Shown: piece by piece, positions 9,447-17,669 of the stretch | Layout of the letters: the number at the start of each line of letters is the position of its first letter | How positions within the stretch are numbered: the first letter of the stretch is position 1 | From: Acidimicrobiia bacterium UBA5794 | GTDB taxonomy: Bacteria; Actinomycetota; Acidimicrobiia; Spongiisociales; UBA5794 | Assembly: GCA_002418265.1 (NCBI GenBank) | Contig: DIDS01000020.1 | Location: 215,057-279,056 of the forward strand | Direction: 5' to 3' | DNA length: 64,000 nucleotides | Notes under the pieces: generated by a model | Told to the model about the DNA's origin: nothing | The model's database searches: none | What the model saw: the letters and a program-made list of their open reading frames with translations, nothing else | Position numbers and translations under genes: made by a program

Positions 9447-10579
9447 TGGCGACCGAGTTTCACCTACCCGACATCGGAGAAGGGCTCGCTGAGGCCACCA
9501 TCCTGCACTGGTTTGTCGATGTTGGCGATCGCGTCGAGGCGGATGCACCACTCGTCGAGGTCGAAACGGACAAGGCGGTTGTGGAGATACCAGCACCGAT
9601 CGGCGGTGTCGTCCTCCACCACGGCGCAGAGGCTGATGAGGTGCTTGCGGTGGAACATCTTCTCGCTGTGATCGGTGAGGAAGGAGAGCTTTGGGCGGCG
9701 TCGGTGGCTCCTCCCGAGATCACCCTCGGAGAGTCAACGGACGATGCCGCGCCGATCGTCGGCACACTTGAATCAGACCCAGCGCCAGCTGTTGTGTCGG
9801 GTGTTCAGGCGCTTCCGCTGGTACGGAGACTCGCGTCAGAACTCGGTGTCGATTTGGAGACGGTTTCGGGTACGGGGCCGGGAGGTCGTATCACCGAGGA
9901 TGATGTGCGCGAGGCGGCGTCGCATTCCCTTGGGCCCCACACGCGTGTTCCGTTCAGTGCGACCCGAAAGGCCATCATCCGCAACCTCACGCGCTCATGG
10001 AAAGAGATTCCCCACGTCACGACGTATGGGACGGTCGACGCATCAGCGCTTCTTGCTGCGCGAGCCGACGCTGGGAAGGTGCCGCTTGAAGCCCTGCTGA
10101 TCACAAGGCTTGTGCCACTTCTCAAGAAATTCCGAGCGTTCAACGCAACGTTCGCCCCCGACGCCGTCATCGAACACGACCGCTACGACATCGGGTTCGC
10201 CGTCGACACGCCCGACGGGCTCATGGTTGCGGTCATCACAGACGTTGACACAAAGTCAATCGAAACGCTCGGAGCCGAAATACGCGACCTTGCAGCCGGG
10301 GCGAAGGCTCGCACCCTCGGACGAGAGCAGCTGACGGGCCAGACCTTCACCATCTCCAACATCGGTGCCGTCGGCGGACGCTTCGGGACACCGATCGTTC
10401 CGTACGGAACCACCGCCATTCTGTCGATCGGGCGCGCCCAGCCTGAAGCGGTTGTGCGCGATGGTGAGATCGTCATCGCAGCCGAGTTCCCGCTGTCGCT
10501 TTCGTACGATCACCGTGTCATCGACGGGGGCACCGGGCGGTCGTTCATGGCCGACCTCATCACTGCCTTGGGAACCTGA
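9446..10579 (+). CDS. Dihydrolipoamide acyltransferase (E2)
   Basis: A 377-residue E2 with a single N-terminal lipoyl domain (lipoylated lysine K43 in VETDKAVVEI), a peripheral-subunit binding domain at about residues 115-150 (LPLVRRLASELGVD with GTGPGGRITEDDV) and a catalytic acyltransferase domain ending in SYDHRVIDG, with catalytic His356. It receives the acyl group from E1 and passes it to CoA. It is short for an E2 because it has one lipoyl domain. The ATG at 9446 overlaps the E1b stop; a longer upstream open frame is shadow sequence. No E3 (lipoamide dehydrogenase) gene is nearby, so E3 must be encoded elsewhere. Confidence 0.92.
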   Translation: MATEFHLPDIGEGLAEATILHWFVDVGDRVEADAPLVEVETDKAVVEIPAPIGGVVLHHGAEADEVLAVEHLLAVIGEEGELWAASVAPPEITLGESTDDAAPIVGTLESDPAPAVVSGVQALPLVRRLASELGVDLETVSGTGPGGRITEDDVREAASHSLGPHTRVPFSATRKAIIRNLTRSWKEIPHVTTYGTVDASALLAARADAGKVPLEALLITRLVPLLKKFRAFNATFAPDAVIEHDRYDIGFAVDTPDGLMVAVITDVDTKSIETLGAEIRDLAAGAKARTLGREQLTGQTFTISNIGAVGGRFGTPIVPYGTTAILSIGRAQPEAVVRDGEIVIAAEFPLSLSYDHRVIDGGTGRSFMADLITALGT

Positions 10580-10637
10580 CTCGGGGGAGTTCGTGTTGAT
10601 GATTCCCCGTGCTGGCGCGGGGCTACTCTCATCGGTC

Positions 10638-11516
10638 ATGGGCGATCATCACGTACATCTTCATCCTCACGGTGCCTATGACGGTGTCGGCCCAGAGCCG
10701 GGAATCTACCCGGATGGCTTCATCGACAGCTTTGTAGAGCACGGACTGGCCAACGGCGCGGACGAAATCGGGTTCACCGAGCACCTGTATCGCTGCCATG
10801 AGTCTGCTGAGGTGCTGGGTGAGTGGTGGCAGGACGCTGAGTATCCCGATCTGGCAAAACTGTCAGTCGAACATGTGATGCTTGAAAGGGTGCTCTCCCT
10901 CGACCGGTATGTGGCCGTTGTCACCGACGCCAAGGATCGGGGTTTGCCGGTGCTGTTGGGGCTCGAGGTCGACTTCTTTCCCGAGACGATCGAGGCGGTG
11001 GTTGCCCTTCTCGATCGATATCCATTCGACTTTCTGATCGGATCCACCCATTGGATTCGGGAGTGGGGTTTTGACGTGCCAAATCAGGTCTACGAGTTTG
11101 ATCGCCGGGGGGTGCGGAAGGCCTATGAGGAGTACTTTGCGATTGAGACAGAACTTGCCGCTTCAGGAACCGTCGACGTGTTGGCTCATGCTGATGTGGT
11201 GAAGAAGCTCGGTAGGAATCTCCCTGAACCACCAAGCGACCTCCACGAGCAGTTGGCGGCCGCTGCCGGTCGGTCGGGGGTGGCAATCGAGGTTTCCACG
11301 GCCGGGCTTTACCAGCCAGTGAACGAAATGTATCCGCATCCCGACCTTCTCACTCGGTTTCATGCACATGGCGTACCGATCACGATCTCGTCCGATGCAC
11401 ACCGTCCGGAGGAGACTGCCCGTGATCGCGACCTTGCAGTCGAGTTCGCCCGCTCCGTCGGTTACCGCGAGCGGGTGACGTTTTCCCAACGCGAGCGACG
11501 GTCCATTCCGCTCTAG
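10638..11516 (+). CDS. PHP-domain histidinol-phosphatase-like hydrolase
   Basis: A 292-residue PHP-family metallohydrolase. The N-terminal metal site is GDHHVHLHPHG; further ligands lie in GFTEHLYR, LGLEVDFFPE, IGSTHWI, DVLAHADVVK and SSDAHRPEE. It resembles HisK-type histidinol-phosphate phosphatases, but PHP proteins also hydrolyse other phosphoesters and there are no histidine genes nearby, so the substrate is open. The ATG at 10638 follows a TACTCT -10-like box by 8 nt, consistent with a leaderless message; an in-frame start farther upstream is less likely. Confidence 0.8.
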   Translation: MGDHHVHLHPHGAYDGVGPEPGIYPDGFIDSFVEHGLANGADEIGFTEHLYRCHESAEVLGEWWQDAEYPDLAKLSVEHVMLERVLSLDRYVAVVTDAKDRGLPVLLGLEVDFFPETIEAVVALLDRYPFDFLIGSTHWIREWGFDVPNQVYEFDRRGVRKAYEEYFAIETELAASGTVDVLAHADVVKKLGRNLPEPPSDLHEQLAAAAGRSGVAIEVSTAGLYQPVNEMYPHPDLLTRFHAHGVPITISSDAHRPEETARDRDLAVEFARSVGYRERVTFSQRERRSIPL

Positions 11517-11538
11517 ATGTGGCGATACACTCGCTGGA

Positions 11539-12855
11539 ATGTCTGCACCCACCATCTGGCTGACCACGCTCGGCTGTTCAAAGAACCAGGTCGATTCGCA
11601 CAAGATCTCTTCCGTCTTGGGCGATTCCGGCTACGTCGAGGCCAAGAGCCCTGAGCTCGCCGATGTCGTGATGGTCAACACCTGTGGATTCATCGAGGAC
11701 GCCCGACGTGAATCGGTCCAGACGATTCTCGATCTTGCCGACGCCAAGCGAGCCGATGCCAAACTCGTCGTCATGGGCTGCATGGCACAGCGCTACGAGT
11801 CCGAGCTGGTGGCGGCACTCCCTGAGGCTGACGCTGTGATCGGGCTTGACCGGTATCCCGAACTCGTTTCCAGACTCGACGCCTTGACGGGTTGGCAGCC
11901 GATTGAGATCTCAGGTGTGAAGCGGTCGCACATGGACATCCTTGAGGTCGTGAACCGTCCGACACCCACGACACCCTTCGCCTACGTCAAAGTTGCCGAG
12001 GGATGCAACAAGACGTGTGCATTCTGTGCCATTCCGCTGATCCGGGGCAAGCAACGATCACGGGCGAGCACGGGCATCATCGCCGAGATCGAGGGTTTGG
12101 TGGCAGCGGGAGTCCAAGAGGTCGTCCTCGTGGCGCAGGACCTTGCAGCGTACGGTCGCGACAACGGTGCGGGATCGATCGAAGCCCTGGTCGCCGACGC
12201 AGCAGACGTCGACGGTCTGCACAGGCTGAGGCTCTTCTACCTCTACCCCCGAGAGATCCGCCAAGGGCTCATCGATGTCATGGCTGGGCACACAACGATC
12301 GCCAATTACTTTGACCTCAGCCTGCAGCACGCATCACCCTCGCTGCTTCGATCGATGCGACGACCCGGCAGTGGTGAAAAGCATCTGGCACTCATCGATC
12401 GCATCCGTGACGCTGCACCCGACGCCGCGACACGGTCTTCGTTCATCGTCGGGTATCCAGGCGAAACGGAAAAGGACCATGGTGAGCTGTGCGATTTCCT
12501 CGAAACGGCAAGGCTCGACTGGGCAGGCTTCTTTCCTTACTCGAGAGAGGAAGGCACCACCGCCGCAGACCTTCCCGATCAGCTACCCCACGAAGTGGTC
12601 ATGGAGCGCTTGCGGGAGGTACAGCAAATCCAAGATGACATCACCGCCACCACAAATGCCGCTGTCATGGGCTCAACGCTCTCCGTCCTCATCGATCAGG
12701 TGGAAGACGGTCAGGCAGTTGGACGCTCGTATCGGGAAGCTCCCGAGATCGACGGCATGATCCTCCTCGACAAGGGAAACGCTGGCGACTGGGTCCACGC
12801 CCGTATCGACGGAGCCTACGGAACGGATCTCTCGGCGTCGGTGGTTGAGACGTGA
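11539..12855 (+). CDS. rimO: Ribosomal protein S12 methylthiotransferase RimO
   Basis: A 438-residue radical-SAM enzyme that adds a methylthio group to the conserved Asp of ribosomal protein S12. It has the N-terminal UPF0004 domain (LTTLGCSKNQVDS, VNTCGFIEDAR), then the radical-SAM cluster CxxxCxxC at C156/C160/C163, and a C-terminal TRAM domain. The LGCSKN signature separates RimO from MiaB, which is also encoded at 17.7 kb. A TACACT -10-like box lies 7 nt before the ATG, suggesting a leaderless start. The stop overlaps the cinA GTG by 4 bp (GTGA). Confidence 0.95.
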   Translation: MSAPTIWLTTLGCSKNQVDSHKISSVLGDSGYVEAKSPELADVVMVNTCGFIEDARRESVQTILDLADAKRADAKLVVMGCMAQRYESELVAALPEADAVIGLDRYPELVSRLDALTGWQPIEISGVKRSHMDILEVVNRPTPTTPFAYVKVAEGCNKTCAFCAIPLIRGKQRSRASTGIIAEIEGLVAAGVQEVVLVAQDLAAYGRDNGAGSIEALVADAADVDGLHRLRLFYLYPREIRQGLIDVMAGHTTIANYFDLSLQHASPSLLRSMRRPGSGEKHLALIDRIRDAAPDAATRSSFIVGYPGETEKDHGELCDFLETARLDWAGFFPYSREEGTTAADLPDQLPHEVVMERLREVQQIQDDITATTNAAVMGSTLSVLIDQVEDGQAVGRSYREAPEIDGMILLDKGNAGDWVHARIDGAYGTDLSASVVET

Positions 12856-14090
12856 TTGTTGAGACCCTTGCTGTTGGGACGGAGCTGCTCCTTGGTCAGA
12901 TTGTCAACACCAACGCGTCCGACATAGCGGTTCGCCTCGCAGACTCCGGGATCACCCATATGCGACAATCCGTCGTCGGAGACAACCGCGATCGCATGGA
13001 TGGAGCCATCGCCGCGGCCGTCAAGCGATCCGACGCGCTGATCATCACCGGGGGTATCGGCCCCACCCGGGACGATGCCACACGCGAGAGTGTCGCTGCG
13101 GTCGCTGGCGTACCGCTCGTATTGGACGAGGAGTACGCAGCCGAAATGCGTGCCGCGTGGCAGGCGCGTGGGAGCCAGTTCGCGGAATCGAACATGAAGC
13201 AGGCATATCGTCCACAGGGTGCTGTCGTGATCGACAATCCGAAGGGGTCTGCACCGGGCTTTCGAATCAAGATCGGGGACTGCTGGGTCATCTGTCTTCC
13301 CGGAGTGCCTGCTGAGATGCGCACGATGCTTGACGACACGGTCATGCCTTTCCTACTCGCCGAATCCGGGACCGCACCCGGCGTGGTCACCAGCCGGATG
13401 CTCCGCAGCTGGGGCATGTCTGAGGCGAAGGTCGGTGAGGTGCTCGATGATCTCTTCACAGGTTCAGTCAATCCGACGGTGGCTTTCCTTGCTTCGGAAG
13501 GTGAGATCAAGATCAGGTTGACCGCAGCTGCGGCTTCAACCGTCGAGGCGGAGGCGCTGATCGCTCCCGTCGAGGCAGAGGTGCGTGCACGCCTTGGTGA
13601 TCTGATCTTCGGGGTAGATGACGAAACGATCGAACGGGTGATCCACAACCAGCTCTTGGATCATGGGTGGACGATCGGATCGGCTGAATCAGCAACCGGT
13701 GGTCTCATCGCACGACGACTCACGATGATTGGCGGCTCCAGCGTCACCTTCCGTGGTTCGATCGTTGCATACGCGACAGACCTCAAGACAGCGATCCTCG
13801 GAGTTCCATCGAGCCTCATCGAAGAACACGGCGTTGTCTCACAGGAAACCGCGGTCGCGATGGCACGAGGCGCCCGAGGAGTCCTTGGCAGCGACCTTGC
13901 GGTCGCCGTCACCGGTTCGGCGGGACCCGAACCGATGGAGCAACCCGTTGGGACGATGATTGTCGCCGTTGCCACACCGACCGCCGAACAGGTGCGAACC
14001 TTCACCATGCCAGGTGACCGCGAACGCATCAGGGCCTACACGGCCACCGCGGCGCTTCACATGGTGCGCTCTGCCCTTGAGGCGGAGTAA
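12852..14090 (+). CDS. cinA: CinA family protein (NMN deamidase / competence-damage protein)
   Basis: A 412-residue two-domain protein. The N-terminal MoCF-like domain (VGTELLLGQIVNTNA, TGGIGPTRDD) is linked to ADP-ribose pyrophosphatase activity in studied CinAs; the C-terminal domain (GSAESATGGLIARRLT, TGSAGPE) is the PncC-like nicotinamide mononucleotide deamidase. Length is normal. GTG start overlaps the rimO stop by 4 bp and the thpR gene follows after 2 bp, so rimO-cinA-thpR appear co-transcribed toward recA, as in many Gram-positive bacteria where cinA precedes recA. Confidence 0.93.
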   Translation: MIVETLAVGTELLLGQIVNTNASDIAVRLADSGITHMRQSVVGDNRDRMDGAIAAAVKRSDALIITGGIGPTRDDATRESVAAVAGVPLVLDEEYAAEMRAAWQARGSQFAESNMKQAYRPQGAVVIDNPKGSAPGFRIKIGDCWVICLPGVPAEMRTMLDDTVMPFLLAESGTAPGVVTSRMLRSWGMSEAKVGEVLDDLFTGSVNPTVAFLASEGEIKIRLTAAAASTVEAEALIAPVEAEVRARLGDLIFGVDDETIERVIHNQLLDHGWTIGSAESATGGLIARRLTMIGGSSVTFRGSIVAYATDLKTAILGVPSSLIEEHGVVSQETAVAMARGARGVLGSDLAVAVTGSAGPEPMEQPVGTMIVAVATPTAEQVRTFTMPGDRERIRAYTATAALHMVRSALEAE

Positions 14091-14092
14091 TC

Positions 14093-14650
14093 GTGTCCGG
14101 CAATGTCTTTCTTGCAGTTGACCTCACCGACACCTCACGGCATGCCCTTGCGTCGACCCTCTCCGAAAGTGGCGCTGCGGTGCGGATCCCCGGTCGGCGT
14201 ACGAGGCCGAACAACTGGCACATCACGCTTCGATTCCTCGGTGAAGCCACCGAGGTTGAAACAGACCGGCTCGCAGAGCGCACGGAATCCCTGCTCAAGC
14301 TGTTCGCTCCCGGCCGTGGCGCGGTGTCGGTGGACGGTCTCGGTGCGTTTCCGAGGCCTGCCAAAGCGACGGTTCTTTTTGCCTCGATCGCCGACCGGTC
14401 AGGTCTTCTGGCTGCTCTCGCCGGGATCTGTGATGAGGCGGCGACTGATGTCGGCTTTGAACCAGAGGGACGACCGTTTGTCCCTCATCTGACGCTGTCA
14501 CGCATCCGGCCTCCGCGCGACCTCCGATCCCTTGTTGACCGTCTTGAACTCGTCCCGGTCAAGATCGACGTCACCGCCGTCACGATGTTTGAAACCGCCG
14601 AGACACCGAACGGCATCACCTATGTCCCGCTCCATGTTCATGAGCTGTGA
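14093..14650 (+). CDS. thpR: RNA 2',3'-cyclic phosphodiesterase
   Basis: A 185-residue 2H-phosphoesterase (LigT/ThpR family). The two catalytic HxTx motifs are present: H43-I-T45-L and H132-L-T134-L, about 90 residues apart as expected. The N-terminal FLAVDL segment is also typical. It opens 2',3'-cyclic phosphate ends of RNA. The GTG start is 2 bp after the cinA stop. The recA SOS promoter follows its 3' end. Confidence 0.88.
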   Translation: MSGNVFLAVDLTDTSRHALASTLSESGAAVRIPGRRTRPNNWHITLRFLGEATEVETDRLAERTESLLKLFAPGRGAVSVDGLGAFPRPAKATVLFASIADRSGLLAALAGICDEAATDVGFEPEGRPFVPHLTLSRIRPPRDLRSLVDRLELVPVKIDVTAVTMFETAETPNGITYVPLHVHEL

Positions 14651-14666
14651 GCTCGCCGCGAAAGCC

Positions 14667-14695
14667 TTGGCGTCGAACACCTGTTCGGTTAGGGT
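14667..14695 (+). promoter_or_regulatory. recA promoter with embedded SOS box
   Basis: A perfect GAAC-N4-GTTC LexA box (CGAACACCTGTTCG, 14674-14687) lies between a TTGGCG -35 (14667-14672) and TAGGGT -10 (14690-14695) with a 17-nt spacer. LexA bound here would block RNA polymerase directly. The recA start is about 86 nt downstream, so this transcript has a leader. Confidence 0.8.
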
Positions 14696-14781
14696 GTTGT
14701 TCACACCACCTCACAATCTGTCATACGTGGCAGGTACGTTGATGGGACACGACGAACATGGGGACACGAAAGGAAGCGCAC

Positions 14782-15876
14782 ATGGCAACTTCGCCTGAAG
14801 ACAAAGAACGAGCTGAAAAGGGCAAGAATCTCGACATCGCGATGTCTCAGATCGAGCGGCAGTTCGGCAAGGGCGCCATCATGCGACTCGGTACCGATGA
14901 GGTCACCAAGATGGACATCATCCCCACGGGTGCACTGTCGCTTGACCTTGCCCTGGGTATTGGTGGTCTTCCCCGTGGGCGTGTGGTTGAGATCTATGGC
15001 CCCGAATCGTCGGGAAAGACGACTCTTGCACTCCATGTCATCGCCGAGGCACAGCGCAACGGTGGCAATGCTGCCTTCATCGACGCGGAGCACGCCCTCG
15101 ACCCCATCTATGCGAAGGCGATCGGGGTCGACATCGATGAGCTGTTGATATCCCAGCCCGATACCGGAGAGCAGGCTCTTGAAATAGCCGACATGTTGAT
15201 TCGCTCCGGTGCGCTTGATGTCGTCGTGATCGACTCCGTTGCGGCACTGGTGCCGAGGGCAGAACTCGAGGGTGACATGGGGGATACCCACGTTGGTCTC
15301 CAGGCACGCCTGATGTCCCAAGCACTTCGCAAGCTGTCAGGGACGATCAACCGATCGCACACGACTGCGATCTTCATCAATCAGTTGCGAGAGAAGATCG
15401 GTGTCATGTTCGGTTCGCCTGAAACAACACCTGGAGGGCGCGCACTCAAGTTCTATGCGAGCGTACGCATCGATATTCGTCGTATCGAGGCCATCAAGGT
15501 CGGGACGGAAAACATCGGCAACCGCGTGCGGACCAAGATCGTCAAGAACAAGGTTGCGCCTCCGTTCCGTCTCGCCGAGTTTGACATCATGTTCGGTGAA
15601 GGAATTTCACGAGAGGGGAGCCTTCTTGATGTCGCGGTTGAAGAAGGCATCGTGCACAAGGCAGGAGCGTGGTTCACCTACGACGGAGATCAACTCGGTC
15701 AGGGGCGCGAGAAGGCCAAGGACTATCTCCGCCAGAACCCCGAACTTGCGATGCAGCTTCAGGATCAGGTCCTGCGATCGGTGGGTGTCATCGATGACAA
15801 CGCCAAGGCGGTTGTTGACGGTGCGACAGACACTGCAGCCGATGGTGAGGAATCCGAGGAGTCGGAGAGTCAATAG
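14782..15876 (+). CDS. recA: Recombinase RecA
   Basis: A 364-residue RecA that forms filaments on single-stranded DNA, drives strand exchange and triggers LexA self-cleavage. Conserved features are the MSQIERQFGKGAIMRLG N-terminal segment, Walker A GPESSGKT starting near residue 73, and the NQLREKIGVMFGSPETTPGG loop region. The C-terminal tail is acidic (EESEESESQ), as usual. The ATG at 14782 is preceded by AAAGGA; an in-frame ATG at 14758 lacks a good ribosome site. No intein is present. recX, which follows recA in many actinobacteria, is absent here. Regulated by the SOS box upstream. Confidence 0.97.
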   Translation: MATSPEDKERAEKGKNLDIAMSQIERQFGKGAIMRLGTDEVTKMDIIPTGALSLDLALGIGGLPRGRVVEIYGPESSGKTTLALHVIAEAQRNGGNAAFIDAEHALDPIYAKAIGVDIDELLISQPDTGEQALEIADMLIRSGALDVVVIDSVAALVPRAELEGDMGDTHVGLQARLMSQALRKLSGTINRSHTTAIFINQLREKIGVMFGSPETTPGGRALKFYASVRIDIRRIEAIKVGTENIGNRVRTKIVKNKVAPPFRLAEFDIMFGEGISREGSLLDVAVEEGIVHKAGAWFTYDGDQLGQGREKAKDYLRQNPELAMQLQDQVLRSVGVIDDNAKAVVDGATDTAADGEESEESESQ

Positions 15877-16035
15877 CAAACAAACTCATATTTCGCGTTT
15901 CCAGAATGGCTTTCGTGTTGTAGCATCAGAGCACAACACACACAAACACTGAAACCGAACTGAGACATGACCGAACGAAGCAGAGCTACAAGGTGATGAC
16001 CGGGTAATCCGACCCATCCAACGTATATCGTGTGT

Positions 16036-16061
16036 GTGCCGAGCCCTGTGTGGCTCGGCAC
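16036..16061 (+). other. Perfect hairpin in the rny leader
   Basis: GTGCCGAGCC (16036-16045) and GGCTCGGCAC (16052-16061) form a perfect 10-bp stem with a 6-nt loop, 46 nt before the rny ATG. There is no T-run after it, so it is not a clear intrinsic terminator; a role in mRNA stability or autoregulation of the RNase is possible. A second, weaker stem (GTGTTGT/ACAACAC, 15915-15939) lies nearer recA. Confidence 0.6.
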
Positions 16062-16107
16062 CGTCGTTTGCAACCTTCGTTTGTGTCTCGCCAGGAGCGA
16101 GAACAAG

Positions 16108-17634
16108 ATGGATTCGATAACAGGATTCCTGATCCCAGGGGCGATCGTCGCTGGGGTGTTTCTCGTGGGCCTGTACTTTGGGAGAAAGCTCGTCCGCATC
16201 CCACAGGCCCCCGAAGAAATCCTTGCCGACGCCCGATTGGAGGCCCAACGCATTCTTGCTCGGGCTGAGGAGGAGGGCCGCGCCAAGGCCGACACCTTCC
16301 GCGACCGGGAAGAAGCCACCCTTGAACATCGAAGGGTTGAGATTGGCTCGCACGAAACGCGAGTGACCCAGAGAGAAGCCACCCTCGAACAGAGAGCCAG
16401 GAACCTGGCCCAACGCGAGGAGATGGTGATCGAAAAGGAACGCGAGGCCACGGAAATGTCCGCTGAAGCGGCAAGGCGCGGCGAGGATGCTCGTTTGGAA
16501 CTCGAAGCGCTCGCCGGCTTCGACAGCAAGGCGGCGAAGGAAGAATTGCTCCAAAAGGTCGAAGACGAGGCACGACGTGACGCCATGGTACTCGTTCGCG
16601 ATTTGGAGGCGAAGGCCCGTGAGGAGGCTGAGCGACGGTCTCGGCGAATTCTCGCCACCGTGATCCAGCGACTGGCGTCAGATGTCGTGTCCGAGGCGAC
16701 GGTATCCGCGGTTGCAATCCCGACGGATGACATGAAGGGTCGGATCATCGGACGGGATGGACGCAACATTCGTTCTTTCGAGGCAGTGACCGGCGTGGAC
16801 CTCATCGTCGACGACACTCCCGAAACCGTGAGCGTCTCGACGTTCGATCCCGTCAGGCGTGAGGTTGCGCGTCGCACGCTTGAGCGGCTCGTCGAGGACG
16901 GACGGATACATCCAACGTCGATCGAGGAAGCCTATGAAAAGGCACGGGACGAAGTTGAGCAGTCCATCCGGGATGCCGGCGAATGGGCGATGCTTGAGGT
17001 AGGTCTCAACCGGCTCCATCCAGAGCTCACGATCCTCATCGGGCGGCTCCGGTACCGAACGAGCTACGGACAGAATGTGCTCGATCACCTCGTCGAAACC
17101 GCTCACATTGCGGGAATGCTTGCGGCCGAACTCGGTGTCGACGAGACCGAGGCCAAACGGTCGGCATTCCTCCACGACATCGGCAAGGCAGTGAGTCACG
17201 AGGTTGGTGGTTCCCACGCGTTGATCGGTGCCGAGATTGCACGTCGCTTCGGCGAGGAAGCCGGTGTCGTCCATGCCATCGAGGCACATCACAACGAGGT
17301 CGAACCGAGAACGTTGACAGCGATCCTCGTGCAGGCAGCCGATGCTGTGAGTGCCGCGCGACCTGGGGCGAGGCGCGAAGCACTCGAATCGTACGTGCGG
17401 CGCCTCGAACGGCTCGAGGACATTGCGCGTGGGTTTGATGGTGTCGAGAAGGTCTATGCGCTCCAGGCCGGACGCGAGGTGCGCGTGGTGGTCGATCCCG
17501 GTTCTCTCGATGATCTCGGTTCCCAGGATCTCGCACGTTCCATCGCGAAAAAGCTTGAGGACGACTTACAGTATCCGGGTCAGATCGAGGTCACCGTCAT
17601 CCGCGAATATCGCGCCAAGGGGTTCGCCCGGTAG
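16108..17634 (+). CDS. rny: Ribonuclease Y
   Basis: A 508-residue membrane-anchored endoribonuclease that starts mRNA decay. It has an N-terminal membrane segment (FLIPGAIVAGVFLVGLYF), a long charged coiled coil (residues ~30-180), a KH domain (MKGRIIGRDGRNIRSFE) and an HD domain with metal-binding His356-Asp357 in HDIGK, followed by the conserved C-terminal region. The start at 16108 puts the membrane segment at the N-terminus and has AGGAG ~10 nt upstream; a longer open frame to 16030 would run through the leader hairpin. miaB follows 35 bp later. Confidence 0.95.
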   Translation: MDSITGFLIPGAIVAGVFLVGLYFGRKLVRIPQAPEEILADARLEAQRILARAEEEGRAKADTFRDREEATLEHRRVEIGSHETRVTQREATLEQRARNLAQREEMVIEKEREATEMSAEAARRGEDARLELEALAGFDSKAAKEELLQKVEDEARRDAMVLVRDLEAKAREEAERRSRRILATVIQRLASDVVSEATVSAVAIPTDDMKGRIIGRDGRNIRSFEAVTGVDLIVDDTPETVSVSTFDPVRREVARRTLERLVEDGRIHPTSIEEAYEKARDEVEQSIRDAGEWAMLEVGLNRLHPELTILIGRLRYRTSYGQNVLDHLVETAHIAGMLAAELGVDETEAKRSAFLHDIGKAVSHEVGGSHALIGAEIARRFGEEAGVVHAIEAHHNEVEPRTLTAILVQAADAVSAARPGARREALESYVRRLERLEDIARGFDGVEKVYALQAGREVRVVVDPGSLDDLGSQDLARSIAKKLEDDLQYPGQIEVTVIREYRAKGFAR

Positions 17635-17669
17635 TAACCCCGTGCTGATCTCGGTGTCGGAGGAGTGTC

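Noticed and set aside
7435..10579. Assigning the dehydrogenase specifically as pyruvate or branched-chain type
   Set aside because: Motifs fit both, E3 is absent and neighbours do not decide it; left as 2-oxoacid dehydrogenase.
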